Assembly (NCBI RefSeq): GCF_000812945.1
Contig: NZ_JSYM01000007.1
Span: forward strand, 62,001-126,000
Direction: 5' to 3'
Origin: Flavobacterium sp. AED
GTDB taxonomy: Bacteria > Bacteroidota > Bacteroidia > Flavobacteriales > Flavobacteriaceae
DNA length: 64,000 nucleotides
Shown here: piece after piece, positions 17,618-26,900 of the stretch
Position numbering within the stretch: the first letter of the stretch is position 1
How the letters are laid out: each line of letters opens with the position of its first letter
The notes under the pieces: generated by a model
Database searches by the model: none
Seen by the model: only the letters and a program-made list of their open reading frames with translations
What the model was told of the DNA's origin: nothing
Program-made: the position numbers and the translations under genes

Positions 17618-18406
17618 TTAAAATGAGACTACTGGTTTTCTTTTCTTGTTTTTGATAGCGTATAAGTAGGTGGTGTTTATCTGTGAATGTCCTAGAAAAC
17701 CTCTGATAAACTCAATCCCTGCGTTATTCTCTCCTAAGTGGAACGCAATGCTATGACGTAAACAATGGAGCGTTATTTCCTTTTGAATGAGTTCGTATTT
17801 GTGGGTTTGCGCTATCATTCTTTTGAGAATTTCATTTAGTTGTTCTCCACTGGTTCGCTTTCCTTTGGCATTCACAAACAAAGCATCTTCAAGAACTGTT
17901 TTTCCTACTAGCAATTGATACCGCTCTTCAATGATGTATTTTTTCAGATATTCAATGACTTTATCACTCATGGGAACTTCACGTCTTTTGTTTCCTTTTC
18001 CTTTACGGTCAATGAGCATTCCTGAGCTGAGTTGAATATCCTTTACATCCAAAGCTTCTATTTCGGAGCGTCTGAGACCACAACCGTACGCCACCGATAA
18101 CAAAGCTCGTTCCTGTTCGCTCTGACAATGCTCATACACCGTTTTGATTTCTTCAACACTTAAAATATTTCTTGATTTTTGATTTGCATTGCTATAACTT
18201 GGAATAAAAAAGCCTTTGTCAATGGATTTGTTTTCTAGTAAATTCAGAACAAACAATCCCAAAGCAAACAGATGAAATTTGATAGTTTTTTCAGCTAGTG
18301 TCCCAGTTCCTCGGTGTTTGGGTCTAGCAATTAAATACTCAAAATAGCTTACGGATTCTTTACTGGTAACGGTTCTTATTTTGGTAATTTGGAGAATTTT
18401 GGACAC
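17618..18406 (-). CDS. Tyrosine recombinase/integrase (complete catalytic set)
   Basis: 262-residue site-specific recombinase. The N-terminal core-binding domain is about residues 15-75. Catalytic residues visible are Arg112 in GCGLRRSE, Lys near 137 in RKGKGNKRR, His214/Arg217 in HCLRH, His240 in LGHS and the nucleophile Tyr249 in TTYLYA. It should cut and rejoin DNA through a 3'-phosphotyrosine. It is encoded between a 48-residue ORF and a degenerate paralogue in one minus-strand operon with a HUH-like Rep protein. This set looks like the engine of a small mobile element. Confidence 0.9.
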   Translation of the reverse strand: MSKILQITKIRTVTSKESVSYFEYLIARPKHRGTGTLAEKTIKFHLFALGLFVLNLLENKSIDKGFFIPSYSNANQKSRNILSVEEIKTVYEHCQSEQERALLSVAYGCGLRRSEIEALDVKDIQLSSGMLIDRKGKGNKRREVPMSDKVIEYLKKYIIEERYQLLVGKTVLEDALFVNAKGKRTSGEQLNEILKRMIAQTHKYELIQKEITLHCLRHSIAFHLGENNAGIEFIRGFLGHSQINTTYLYAIKNKKRKPVVSF

Positions 18407-18421
18407 AAAAAAACGAGGGGT

Positions 18422-18568
18422 TTAGCCTCGTTCTTTGGATTGCAATAATTTTTGAAACTCTGAAAATTCAACATCGGTCAAATCTTCCATTTTAAAACTG
18501 ATAGGGTATTTTAGCGGTTCGGATAGTAGTATCCGTTTCAACTGAGAAAGTTTAAGTCTAATTCTCAT
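18422..18568 (-). CDS. Small protein between Rep and recombinase genes (48 aa)
   Basis: 48-residue frame from ATG 18568 (MRIRLKLSQLKRILLSEP), which overlaps the last 11 bases of the Rep-like gene and ends 15 bases before the recombinase start. It has a basic N-terminal helix and an acidic middle (MEDLTDVEFSEFQ). A start at 18616 would lie further inside Rep and is less likely. The tight overlap supports translational coupling. No family recognised. Confidence 0.5.
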   Translation of the reverse strand: MRIRLKLSQLKRILLSEPLKYPISFKMEDLTDVEFSEFQKLLQSKERG

Positions 18569-19202
18569 TACTTGCGGTACTAGAACTATTATTGATAAAA
18601 TCCCAATCTTCTCCACTTAGTCCATCTTTGGACATGTAGAACAATCCTGCTTTGTATTTGTCATAACTACTTACATCGGTTCTATCGTAGTTGAAGTATT
18701 CTTGAATATAGGTTACAATTTGCTCATGTAACCTTTTATCTTCAATATGGATAACAAAATGATTGTGATAACCTTTTCTATTGGTGAACGGTTCAGTAGT
18801 GAAAAATAGTCTTAACTCTGTTGAAGTACCATGTTTTTCATTCAGATAATCATAAAGTCCGTGCATCTGTTTAAAACAGCTGGTCTTGTTGCGTTCCAAT
18901 TTGTAGGCTACCGTAAAGAAAAAACTCCAGTCCATCTGCCAGAAAGTATGCTGTAAACTCTCTTTATCTGCCAGACAATCGATAAGGTTTCTCATGGACT
19001 GGTTTTCTTGTCTTAGGATTTTGTTCTCATCGAACATAATTTCGCTGTCAAAATATCTGGCGTGGTCAGTAGGAAAAAATCGTTTTCCATTTGTAAACTT
19101 TGTTTCAGCAAATAAATCTTCATTCTTCTTATAGAATCGGTAAATAGTGCTTTTGCTTGATTTTGTACTTTTTATAAATTCTTTTATTTTTTCATATTTC
19201 AT
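18558..19202 (-). CDS. HUH-like Rep/endonuclease protein
   Basis: 214-residue protein. The N-terminal part (residues 1-45) is HTH-like (KSTKSSKSTIYRFYKK), and residues 55-80 are helical. Three segments fit rolling-circle Rep motifs in order: FFFTVAY at 94-100 (motif 1), YHNHFVIHI at 145-153 (HxH metal site, motif 2) and a tyrosine cluster with Lys, SYDKYKAGLFYMSK at 179-192 (motif 3). The middle residue of HxH is Asn instead of a hydrophobic residue, so this is a suggestive, not certain, match. It is first in an operon with a 48-residue protein and two tyrosine recombinases. Confidence 0.6.
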   Translation of the reverse strand: MKYEKIKEFIKSTKSSKSTIYRFYKKNEDLFAETKFTNGKRFFPTDHARYFDSEIMFDENKILRQENQSMRNLIDCLADKESLQHTFWQMDWSFFFTVAYKLERNKTSCFKQMHGLYDYLNEKHGTSTELRLFFTTEPFTNRKGYHNHFVIHIEDKRLHEQIVTYIQEYFNYDRTDVSSYDKYKAGLFYMSKDGLSGEDWDFINNSSSTASNEN

Positions 19203-19379
19203 TTTCTAGATTCGTTAATATCATGTTATTGGTTAGATACAAGAACTCCATACAAGGGAGTTAATCAAGCATCTTTACAATAAATACTATCAAACTTTCA
19301 AAAGTGTAGCCTTTTGGCACTTTTTTTTGAAAATATTTTTTTTACTGGGAAAATAAGTGTTCCAAAATGAGACAGTGAA
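19203..19379. other. Leader of the Rep operon with hairpins and plus-strand terminator-like stem
   Basis: AT-rich non-coding DNA upstream of Rep. It contains a stem AACTCC/GGGAGTT (about 19254-19263) and the hairpin AAAAGTG...CACTTTT at 19300-19324 with an inner GCC TTTT GGC. The latter is followed by eight Ts on the plus strand, the form of a terminator for rightward transcription although no plus-strand gene precedes it. GGGAAAATAA at 19348-19357 recurs at 13166-13175 and, with one change, at 16749-16758. Confidence 0.45.
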
Positions 19380-19680
19380 ATTATGAATCCTGAGAATTGG
19401 GATATTTTCACTTATCACACCGTAGGCGTGGACGGAATATGTGTACAATCTGTATGGTCGGGGAAGTAACTTGAATGACTAAATCGAGGAATTTAGCATT
19501 GAAATAGCCTATACGGGGAGGAGGTAGGGTCTTGAAGCCTAGTCTGTAATTCTTTCCAGGTTTACCAGCGATTGCAGGCTAATCTGGGTACGCATTTTAG
19601 TCTTTTGGTACGTTTTAGATAGCTATAATTGGTATTATAGAAAGCCAAAAGCCACTCCGTTATCGAAGTGGCTCTTTGTT
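19380..19680 (+). ncRNA. Candidate structured RNA or replication/recombination site region
   Basis: About 300 bases with no credible coding frame but clearly richer in G+C than the AT-rich flanks, and full of short symmetries. Examples are CACACC GTA GGCGTG near 19417-19430, CTATAAT TGGT ATTATAG (19623-19640, perfect), and a direct repeat GGTACG(CA)TTTTAG / GGTACGTTTTAG at about 19587-19618. It ends in a strong hairpin followed by CTTTGTTTT. That pattern fits a structured RNA transcribed rightwards, or an origin/attachment region for the adjacent Rep and recombinases. Strand is a guess from the T-run. Confidence 0.4.
19650..19680. terminator. Strong hairpin terminator between candidate RNA and immunity gene
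   Basis: The stem 19650-19659 / 19664-19673 has 10 pairs with one mismatch (AGCCACTCCG with CGAAGTGGCT) and a TTAT loop. The plus side continues CTCTTTGTTTT and the minus side TTTGGCTTTC. It could end either a plus-strand RNA from 19380 or the minus-strand immunity gene transcript ending at 19760. Confidence 0.6.
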
Positions 19681-19759
19681 TTAATCACGTTACAAACACT
19701 ACCTTTTGTATTCTAAAATTAAAAAATACTCTTTAAAACGAGACCTATATGAATTATTT

Positions 19760-20374
19760 CTAAATAGACAAAAATAAACCACACCGTAAAGAATAAATTA
19801 CTTTGTAAATCGAATGTTCTCCTCTTACATTAAAAACACATTTCATCCCTTCTTTTGAAATAATTAAATCATCAAAATTCCATATAGATATTTCTTTTTT
19901 CTTAATATTAATTATCACAATAGCTCTTCTTTGGGCAGAATTATCAGCATGTGGAAAATAAAATTCACCTATATAACACTCTCCATAATTTTTAATTACT
20001 CTCTTTTTTAATAAAAATTGAAAATTCCCTTTATAAAAATCACTTTCTTCAAATTCTAAAAAATGTGTATTATTTAAAAAATTTCGGTAATACTTTTCTT
20101 TTGAAAGTTGCTTTTTATCAATACTATCAATATATAAATACTGTACATTGGTATTTAAAAAATCGTTATCATCTATATTAACGCTTTTTAAAGTGCATCT
20201 TTTAATTGTTTTTAGCTTTACTATACTATTATTTATAACAAAAACTGAATCCTGTTGCTCTAAAACATTATCTTTTTCTAAATCAATCTTTTGAGAATAA
20301 ACACAATGATTATTCTCAATAAAAAGACTCAATAACATAAAAGACAATATAACTATTTTATTTCTTTTCCCCAT
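19760..20374 (-). CDS. Secreted putative immunity protein of the Rhs lysozyme-like toxin
   Basis: 204-residue protein with an N-terminal signal peptide (IVILSFMLLSLFIENNHCVYSQ). It starts two bases after the stop of the complete Rhs gene, exactly where cognate immunity genes sit. The Rhs toxin tip looks like a peptidoglycan hydrolase, so an exported inhibitor is what one would expect. The mature domain is beta-rich by eye (FEESDFYKGNFQFLLKKRV, GECYIGEFYFPHAD). I recognise no named family. The immunity function is inferred from position and export. Confidence 0.65.
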   Translation of the reverse strand: MGKRNKIVILSFMLLSLFIENNHCVYSQKIDLEKDNVLEQQDSVFVINNSIVKLKTIKRCTLKSVNIDDNDFLNTNVQYLYIDSIDKKQLSKEKYYRNFLNNTHFLEFEESDFYKGNFQFLLKKRVIKNYGECYIGEFYFPHADNSAQRRAIVIINIKKKEISIWNFDDLIISKEGMKCVFNVRGEHSIYKVIYSLRCGLFLSI

Positions 20375-20376
20375 GT

Positions 20377-23300
20377 TTAATAATTTGAAGGTGTTGGTTT
20401 TATAGAAGCATCTCTCATTTTTAATACGTTTCCATAATTAGCAGCTCCGCCACCATTATATCTCTTACTTGCATTATCCCAAGTACTCCCTCCATTCCAT
20501 ATTGTATTCCCTTTTGTTGTTAAAAGGCCTTTTTGGTACATTAACCCAATGCCTGCTTTTATACTTTGTTCAGGAGTTGCACCTCCTCCTTTCGTTAATC
20601 CAAATTGCAGTTTATGATTTCCCCAATCATTTGATTTTTCACTATAATATACATTTGCTTGCATAATATCAGATTTAGAATCATTTCTATCTTTAGGATT
20701 CCTATCAGATGTCCCCATAGTACTTTCTTGCATAATTGTCGATTTTACTAATGTCGGATTTAAATCTGGAACCGAACAAGCATCATCAATAGACTTACCA
20801 TTTGAATGGAGAGGAGTTATACCATTATCTTTATTGATATTAAAAATAGCAGTTTCAGCAGCTATATTATAATCATATTCTTGATACTTAGCACCAGTTG
20901 TGTTCGTACCACTTTTACTAACAATAACATTTGGCATTTGAGCTTCTACTTTCGAACCATCATCTTTTTGAATATAAGTTTTAAAAACGGTCTTAGATTC
21001 AACTCTTGCTATTTCTTTCCCTTCCATATTAAACGTTACTATATCATCTGGTGTCATCCCATCTGGGTCAGTAAAACGCATTGGATTATTAAAAGCATAG
21101 TTGTAAGGACTATGTCTTCTCATTTTTTCTGCCATTGGGTCAATATTAATCCAACGTCCCAAAGCAGGGTCATAATTCCTAGCTCCGTAGTCGTACATGT
21201 TAAGCCCCAACTCGTCCTGCAGTTCTTTCCCGTTGTACTTATACTTATATGTGCTTGGTAAACCATCATTATACCCTTTATGCTTGAACCCAAAAGGATA
21301 ATAATTGTTTTCTTCCACTATTCGAAGCTTGGCTGGAGTGACCGGATTCTGCTCGTAGCTCAATCGTATGTTCCCCAAATGGTCGGTGTAATTGTAAACA
21401 TAACTATAAACTCCCGCTGTATTTTTTACATACCCCTCGGCTGTTGGGATAAACAATAATAACCCCGTATAACCTCTACTGGGTCTGCCGCAAAAATCTT
21501 GTTTAGTTTCATATTGAAATCCTCCTATATATTCTGTAATTAAAGCGCCACAACTACCAGCAGTAAACGATTTACTAATTTTCACTCCATTTGCATTATA
21601 AATATATACAATTTTTTGTCCTGTACCAAATGTTATTTTTAAAGGTAAATTCAAATGATTATAAGTTATTCCTGTGATGTTCTTGTTTTTATCGATGAAC
21701 AAGTTACCGTTAGTATCATAGCCATAATCGTCCCCTACTTTGTTAACGTCATTAAGACCGCTAGTGTTGTTAGAATTGTCCAAAACATTCAATAACTTAT
21801 TAGTATTTGTTTCGTAAGTATAAGCCAAATTATCAATGCCATTTGCTGGCAATGCTCCGTCAATATCTCCATTTCTTAACAATGTTTTTATGTTCCCATT
21901 TTTATCATAGGTCAAATTCTCATCATATGATTTAGGTAAAGGGTCTATATTACCAGGCTTTTGATAAGTAGCATCTTTTAGTCGGTTTAGATTATCGTAT
22001 TTATAACCGTAAGCACGAACAAAACCACCGTCTGAACCTGAACTCCAAAAGGTTTCAGTAATATTACCATTGTAAAGTGAATTGGCAACTGTTGCATCTC
22101 CTTCCACTTTATTGTAATTTATCTTAAAAGCAAATAAATCTCTAGGATCAGTATCTTGCTGTAGAGCTGCTGTTTTGTTAATTTCGGTAAGCCAGCCACG
22201 GATGTTATAGGCATAATCTATTTTTTGCAAAAAAGATGCTTCTGTATTTCCTACTTTTTTAGCAACAAGCTGTCCTAAATCATCATACGTATTTGAAGCT
22301 AAAAGCTGAGGAATTCCAGTTGTACCAATCTGGTGTGTATGACTAAGTAATCTGTCTTGTGCAGAATACGTAAAAGAGTCTTTTATATATAATTCTGTAT
22401 TACCTATGAGTCGTTTGTGTTTAGTTTCTGTAAATTGAAGCTGCCCTGAAAAAGCATCTAGGTTACTATCAATTTGCGTGTAACCACCTAAAAAGTTGGT
22501 AGTGAAATTTCGAATAGGTCTGGCCTTGGTATCATACAAAATATAACTACTTTCTCCTGTTGTTGTTGCTAAAATAGTTAAAGTACGGACCCAAGAGCCT
22601 GTTGGTAATCCTTTTGGTTTTATCGTGTTGTTATAATAAACTGGAGCCGCATAGGATATTGCTGGCGTAAAAGCCTGAAAATTATAATCGTCGTAATAGT
22701 TTATGGTTAATAATTTGAAAGTTATTGGCACAACTGCATTGGTATAATACGCTGTAATGGCATCTATTGTGTTTGCTGTTGTTTGCTTGGTTTCACTTAT
22801 GGTTGTTAAACCATTCATTATATTTTGTTTCGAAAATCTATCCGCACTTGTAACAGTTAAAGATTGCTCCCAACCTGTGTAAACAGGTCTATTAAAAACA
22901 TCATACTTGGTAATCAACCATCCTACAGTCTCAATTGGAGAATCACTAAAGGGAGAAAATACAGGTCCAATAGCGACAGGCCTGTCTAATTTATCATAAA
23001 CTATAAACTCCCATTGTTTACCCGGTAGTTTTTTTGCTGCAAGACGATTGCGATAATCGTATTTGTACTGGTAGCATAAATTGTCTAAAACAGCTGCTGT
23101 AATTGCAGCATCTGCTTTGGGAGGAATTACATAAGTCAAATTTCCATAAATATCATATACATAATAGGTGTCATGGTTTACACCCGATTCATAGGCTCTC
23201 TTTAAAACTACTTGCCCTTCTTTATTTTTGAATTCAACCGTTGAGCCTTTAGATTCAATAGGAGTCGCTTCTGTGTTTTCATCATAAGTAATTGTTTTAT

Positions 23301-23904
23301 ACAATTGGTTGATATCATAAAAAACGGTGCCTGTATCGTTTAGCAATATTACATCATACAACCCTGTCATAGCATTCCATGTAGTGCTTGCTCCAAAACG
23401 TTTCACTTCAGTTGCCGAAGTATTAGTTTGATAATCCAGTTTTATTTCATGTCCTGTACCTAAAGCCCAGTCTGTTCCTGGAGCTGCCTGCTTCATCACT
23501 CTGCTAAACGGCGAAGCTTCAAGAAGTTTTTGACTAAAGGGGTTTTGACCAACATATGAAGGATAATTCATAACATCTATCAAAGCATTGGTTTCATAGT
23601 CCAACCCAATAGTGCTTTGGGTTGTATAAGGCAAATAATCTTTAGATTGACGGCCAAACCCATCATATTCTATAGGAGTAACGATATTCCTCCCACTTCC
23701 TGATTGCTTACTGGCAATTTGTTGTTTTGGTCTACCGAGTCCATCGAAATAAGTGATATTCTGAATCGCCTCACTAATAGTTGGTGCAGCAATACTAGTA
23801 GCTGTTGCAATTTTATAAGTGGTAGTCTTTATGTAATTTTCAGTTTGTGTTTGACCAATAACCATCATTGGGAACAAAACTAAAAGGAATAGAATCTTTT
23901 TCAT
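20377..23904 (-). CDS. Rhs-family polymorphic toxin with lysozyme-like C-terminal domain
   Basis: 1175-residue secreted Rhs protein with a signal peptide (LFLLVLFPMMVIGQ, about 1-18) and a DUF6443-type N-terminal region (FDGLGRPKQQIA near 55). YD/Rhs repeats follow, then the conserved core end YKYKYNGKELQDELGLN, NYDPALGRW and DPDGM (about 947-950). The last 225 residues (bases 20380-21054) are the tip. They carry STIMQESTMG with a candidate catalytic Glu near 1060, then ASKRYNGGGAANYGNVLKM, typical of transglycosylase/lysozyme folds. It is encoded two bases before a secreted immunity candidate and 12 bases after the SpvB-like partner. Probable role: peptidoglycan-degrading antibacterial toxin. 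Confidence 0.85.
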   Translation of the reverse strand: MKKILFLLVLFPMMVIGQTQTENYIKTTTYKIATATSIAAPTISEAIQNITYFDGLGRPKQQIASKQSGSGRNIVTPIEYDGFGRQSKDYLPYTTQSTIGLDYETNALIDVMNYPSYVGQNPFSQKLLEASPFSRVMKQAAPGTDWALGTGHEIKLDYQTNTSATEVKRFGASTTWNAMTGLYDVILLNDTGTVFYDINQLYKTITYDENTEATPIESKGSTVEFKNKEGQVVLKRAYESGVNHDTYYVYDIYGNLTYVIPPKADAAITAAVLDNLCYQYKYDYRNRLAAKKLPGKQWEFIVYDKLDRPVAIGPVFSPFSDSPIETVGWLITKYDVFNRPVYTGWEQSLTVTSADRFSKQNIMNGLTTISETKQTTANTIDAITAYYTNAVVPITFKLLTINYYDDYNFQAFTPAISYAAPVYYNNTIKPKGLPTGSWVRTLTILATTTGESSYILYDTKARPIRNFTTNFLGGYTQIDSNLDAFSGQLQFTETKHKRLIGNTELYIKDSFTYSAQDRLLSHTHQIGTTGIPQLLASNTYDDLGQLVAKKVGNTEASFLQKIDYAYNIRGWLTEINKTAALQQDTDPRDLFAFKINYNKVEGDATVANSLYNGNITETFWSSGSDGGFVRAYGYKYDNLNRLKDATYQKPGNIDPLPKSYDENLTYDKNGNIKTLLRNGDIDGALPANGIDNLAYTYETNTNKLLNVLDNSNNTSGLNDVNKVGDDYGYDTNGNLFIDKNKNITGITYNHLNLPLKITFGTGQKIVYIYNANGVKISKSFTAGSCGALITEYIGGFQYETKQDFCGRPSRGYTGLLLFIPTAEGYVKNTAGVYSYVYNYTDHLGNIRLSYEQNPVTPAKLRIVEENNYYPFGFKHKGYNDGLPSTYKYKYNGKELQDELGLNMYDYGARNYDPALGRWINIDPMAEKMRRHSPYNYAFNNPMRFTDPDGMTPDDIVTFNMEGKEIARVESKTVFKTYIQKDDGSKVEAQMPNVIVSKSGTNTTGAKYQEYDYNIAAETAIFNINKDNGITPLHSNGKSIDDACSVPDLNPTLVKSTIMQESTMGTSDRNPKDRNDSKSDIMQANVYYSEKSNDWGNHKLQFGLTKGGGATPEQSIKAGIGLMYQKGLLTTKGNTIWNGGSTWDNASKRYNGGGAANYGNVLKMRDASIKPTPSNY

Positions 23905-23916
23905 AGAGTTTTAGTT

Positions 23917-26900
23917 TTACGGTTTATAATGGTATTCGTTTTCAGTTAATACATTACCGTTTTTATCTTTTACATTTTGCAACCTACCATATCCATCATA
24001 GCTATATATTATTTTATCTCCTTTAGCATCGGTTATGGTACTAACACCAACAAGAGGTTTGTAAGTATAGGTCGTTACAATGGCACTTGTCATTTCTGAA
24101 GCATTTCTTAAATTATCTAAAGCAAGGAGTAAATTAGCCTCTGTATCTGTGTTCGAAAGCATTTGTAGATTGGCAACATACGCAGTTACTTGGCTATAAG
24201 TAGTATTCTCAATCTTTGCAATAGGCAGGGTTTTATTATAGCCCCAAATAATAACAGTTGACATGCCTCCCTCGGAAGTGTATTGCAATAGTGTACCATT
24301 GGTATCATATTGATCATAAGTGATTTTTTTCTCTAATTGGTCTGGAACTACACTCCCTTTCTTCCCATAGATAAATTGGGGCAATAATAACGTTTGACCC
24401 GAGACCGTCGATGGAAAAACGTTATATTTTGTTGTTTGTTCAGATAGTTTTTCTGCACCCTTAAATGTTTCAGTCTTCAAAGGTAAACCAATCATATTTC
24501 TAACAATAAACTCATTTCTAAATGGTTCATTTACCATCTCTGTATCTTGAGGGTAGAAATATTTCGTTTCGATTAAATCACTATTCAATGATGTAGAATT
24601 TTTAATGGAGGTTAATTCAATGTTACTTGGTGTATTATTATATAGATATTCTTCTTTCTGTTCTACAACATTACCTTGAAAATAATTCTTTGTGATCTTT
24701 GATTTTAATTTATCAAATCCAGTATAAATTTTAAAATAAGGTATTTTTAACTCAATAGGTTGATTCAGATTAATAGGATTAGTTGAATAAAAACTAGAAT
24801 TTTCGTATGTATATTTATTTAAATTATATGAAATAGCAGAAACATTGTCATAAGCATTTGGATATATAACTCCATTTGGATACATATGTTTTGAAAGACC
24901 TGCCTCAGGTGCACATAATTCATTTTTATCCATGAGTTCATAATTTATTTCGTCTACAAATCCCATATTCTGCTCTACGTAATCGCCATAATATTTATAA
25001 ATCTCCTCTTTTACTACAGTATTTGCACTAAAAGATGCTTTTTTAATTAATTTACCTCTTTGCCATTCTTTTGGTTCAAATTCTCGTAAATAGTCAAATT
25101 CAGGCATATCAGAAAGTAGAGGCTCAAAAAAACTAAAATAATTATCTTCTTTAATTTGATCTCCATTTGAATTATCATAATCTATTTGACTAACTTTTGA
25201 ATAACCTACATTTGAGCCACTTGTTTTATACAAGGGAAGAATTGAGGATGAGGAAAACTTAACCACAAGTTTAGAATTATAAACAGTATAAGATCCCTGA
25301 CCAGAATTAATAACAACAGCACTTTTTTCGCTAGCATTTTCACCATATGAAGGTGCATTTACTGCTCTACCCGAAGTCAAATTATTATCATCTAAATAAA
25401 AAAATTTTGTGATATATTTTACGTCATTTAAGTTACTACTATTATAGGTTTTGATATCTTTAATTCTTAAGCCTCCAACAAAAATTTCATCTCTTACTTT
25501 ACGTCTGTATTTAATTTTAAAACTGGTACTGTGTGGATAATTATAACTACTTGGATCTGAAAGTAAATAATTTTGGACAATAACTGTCTTCAATCTATAT
25601 ATTCCAATTGGAAATTTAACTTTACTATTAATTATACCTGTTGCATTCTGACTTTTAGATATTGTTCCCAAATAACTAAAAATTGTATAGGTTCCGTTAT
25701 CTTGTTTCTTTTCTATATAAAATGATATATTATTATACTCTACATTAATATTTGAATAATTGGGGACCTGAAAAGGTAAATTTGATTTTATCAGTAAATT
25801 TAATTCACCGGGTCTCATATCAGTATCATTAGCATTAACTTCAAAAAGCGAACTGTAAAAAACTTTATTAAAAGTATTTACTTCATTGGGTAAAGGATAG
25901 AAGTAATTTAAATTATAACCAGAAATATTTAAAGAATATTCTTTTATATCGAATTGATCATTTAATATGTTTTTATAAAAGTAATTTGTCATTGTACCCG
26001 GTAGAACCTTATGATTTTCATAATTATAATATTTAACTCCTCCCTCAGGAAACCTAACACTTTTTAATGAAAATGTTTTTGTATAAAGGGTATCTATATC
26101 TCTATTAAATCCTACTCCACTTTCTACATTAAAACTAGGTATCAAATTTTTTGGTAATAAAGTTACATTTGCGTCCTTCCCATTAAAATATCCCCAATGA
26201 TCTTGAGCTTTAGAATATTTAGATGGAATTTTATCGAATTGATAGTAATCAAAATTATAATTCTCAACAATAGTATTGTTTGTGTCATAAAATTTTACAG
26301 CGTCAAGCTTTAATCTTTTATTAACGGCATCATTAGTCCCAAAGAGATTAATGTTGGCATTAAAATAACTTTGAACTAACTCAATTTTTTTTATTAAATT
26401 ATTTGAATTGTCGAGAATTCTAATTTCCTGTAATCTTTTAGAGCCTGTCTGCAAATCAACTCTGTCGCCATATATAAACGATATCTTTCCATTTGAAAAA
26501 CTAATTTCAGAAACTAATTTTTCTTTATTATTGGTTTTGTTACTCTCAGTACTGGATACTAATTCATTATATACCGACGAACCTGGTATATGGGTGACAG
26601 TAGAAGATAAATTTGTAAATAAATTGTAATTAGCAGAAATATAATTGTAAACAATTTCTTTGCCTTTAGGAGAAGTTATTTTCTTCAATTGCCATGATTG
26701 ATCAAACGGAAAACCCAAAAATTCACTAATTGCGGATCTACCATCTTTTCCTAAAATTAAAGAAAATCCATTAGGAAGTTTAATATTAAAATTATCAAAG
26801 AAATTTATTCCTTGTGATACACCAAGCTCATAATTAATACTTATATCATCTAATGGAAATGTAATGAATTTAGTAAATTGTTGGCTGTACATAAATTTAC

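Noticed and set aside
20469..21261. Plus-strand open frames opposite the Rhs toxin tip
   Set aside because: Antisense shadows of the Rhs gene; translations are Ser/Ile/Phe-rich and lack motifs.
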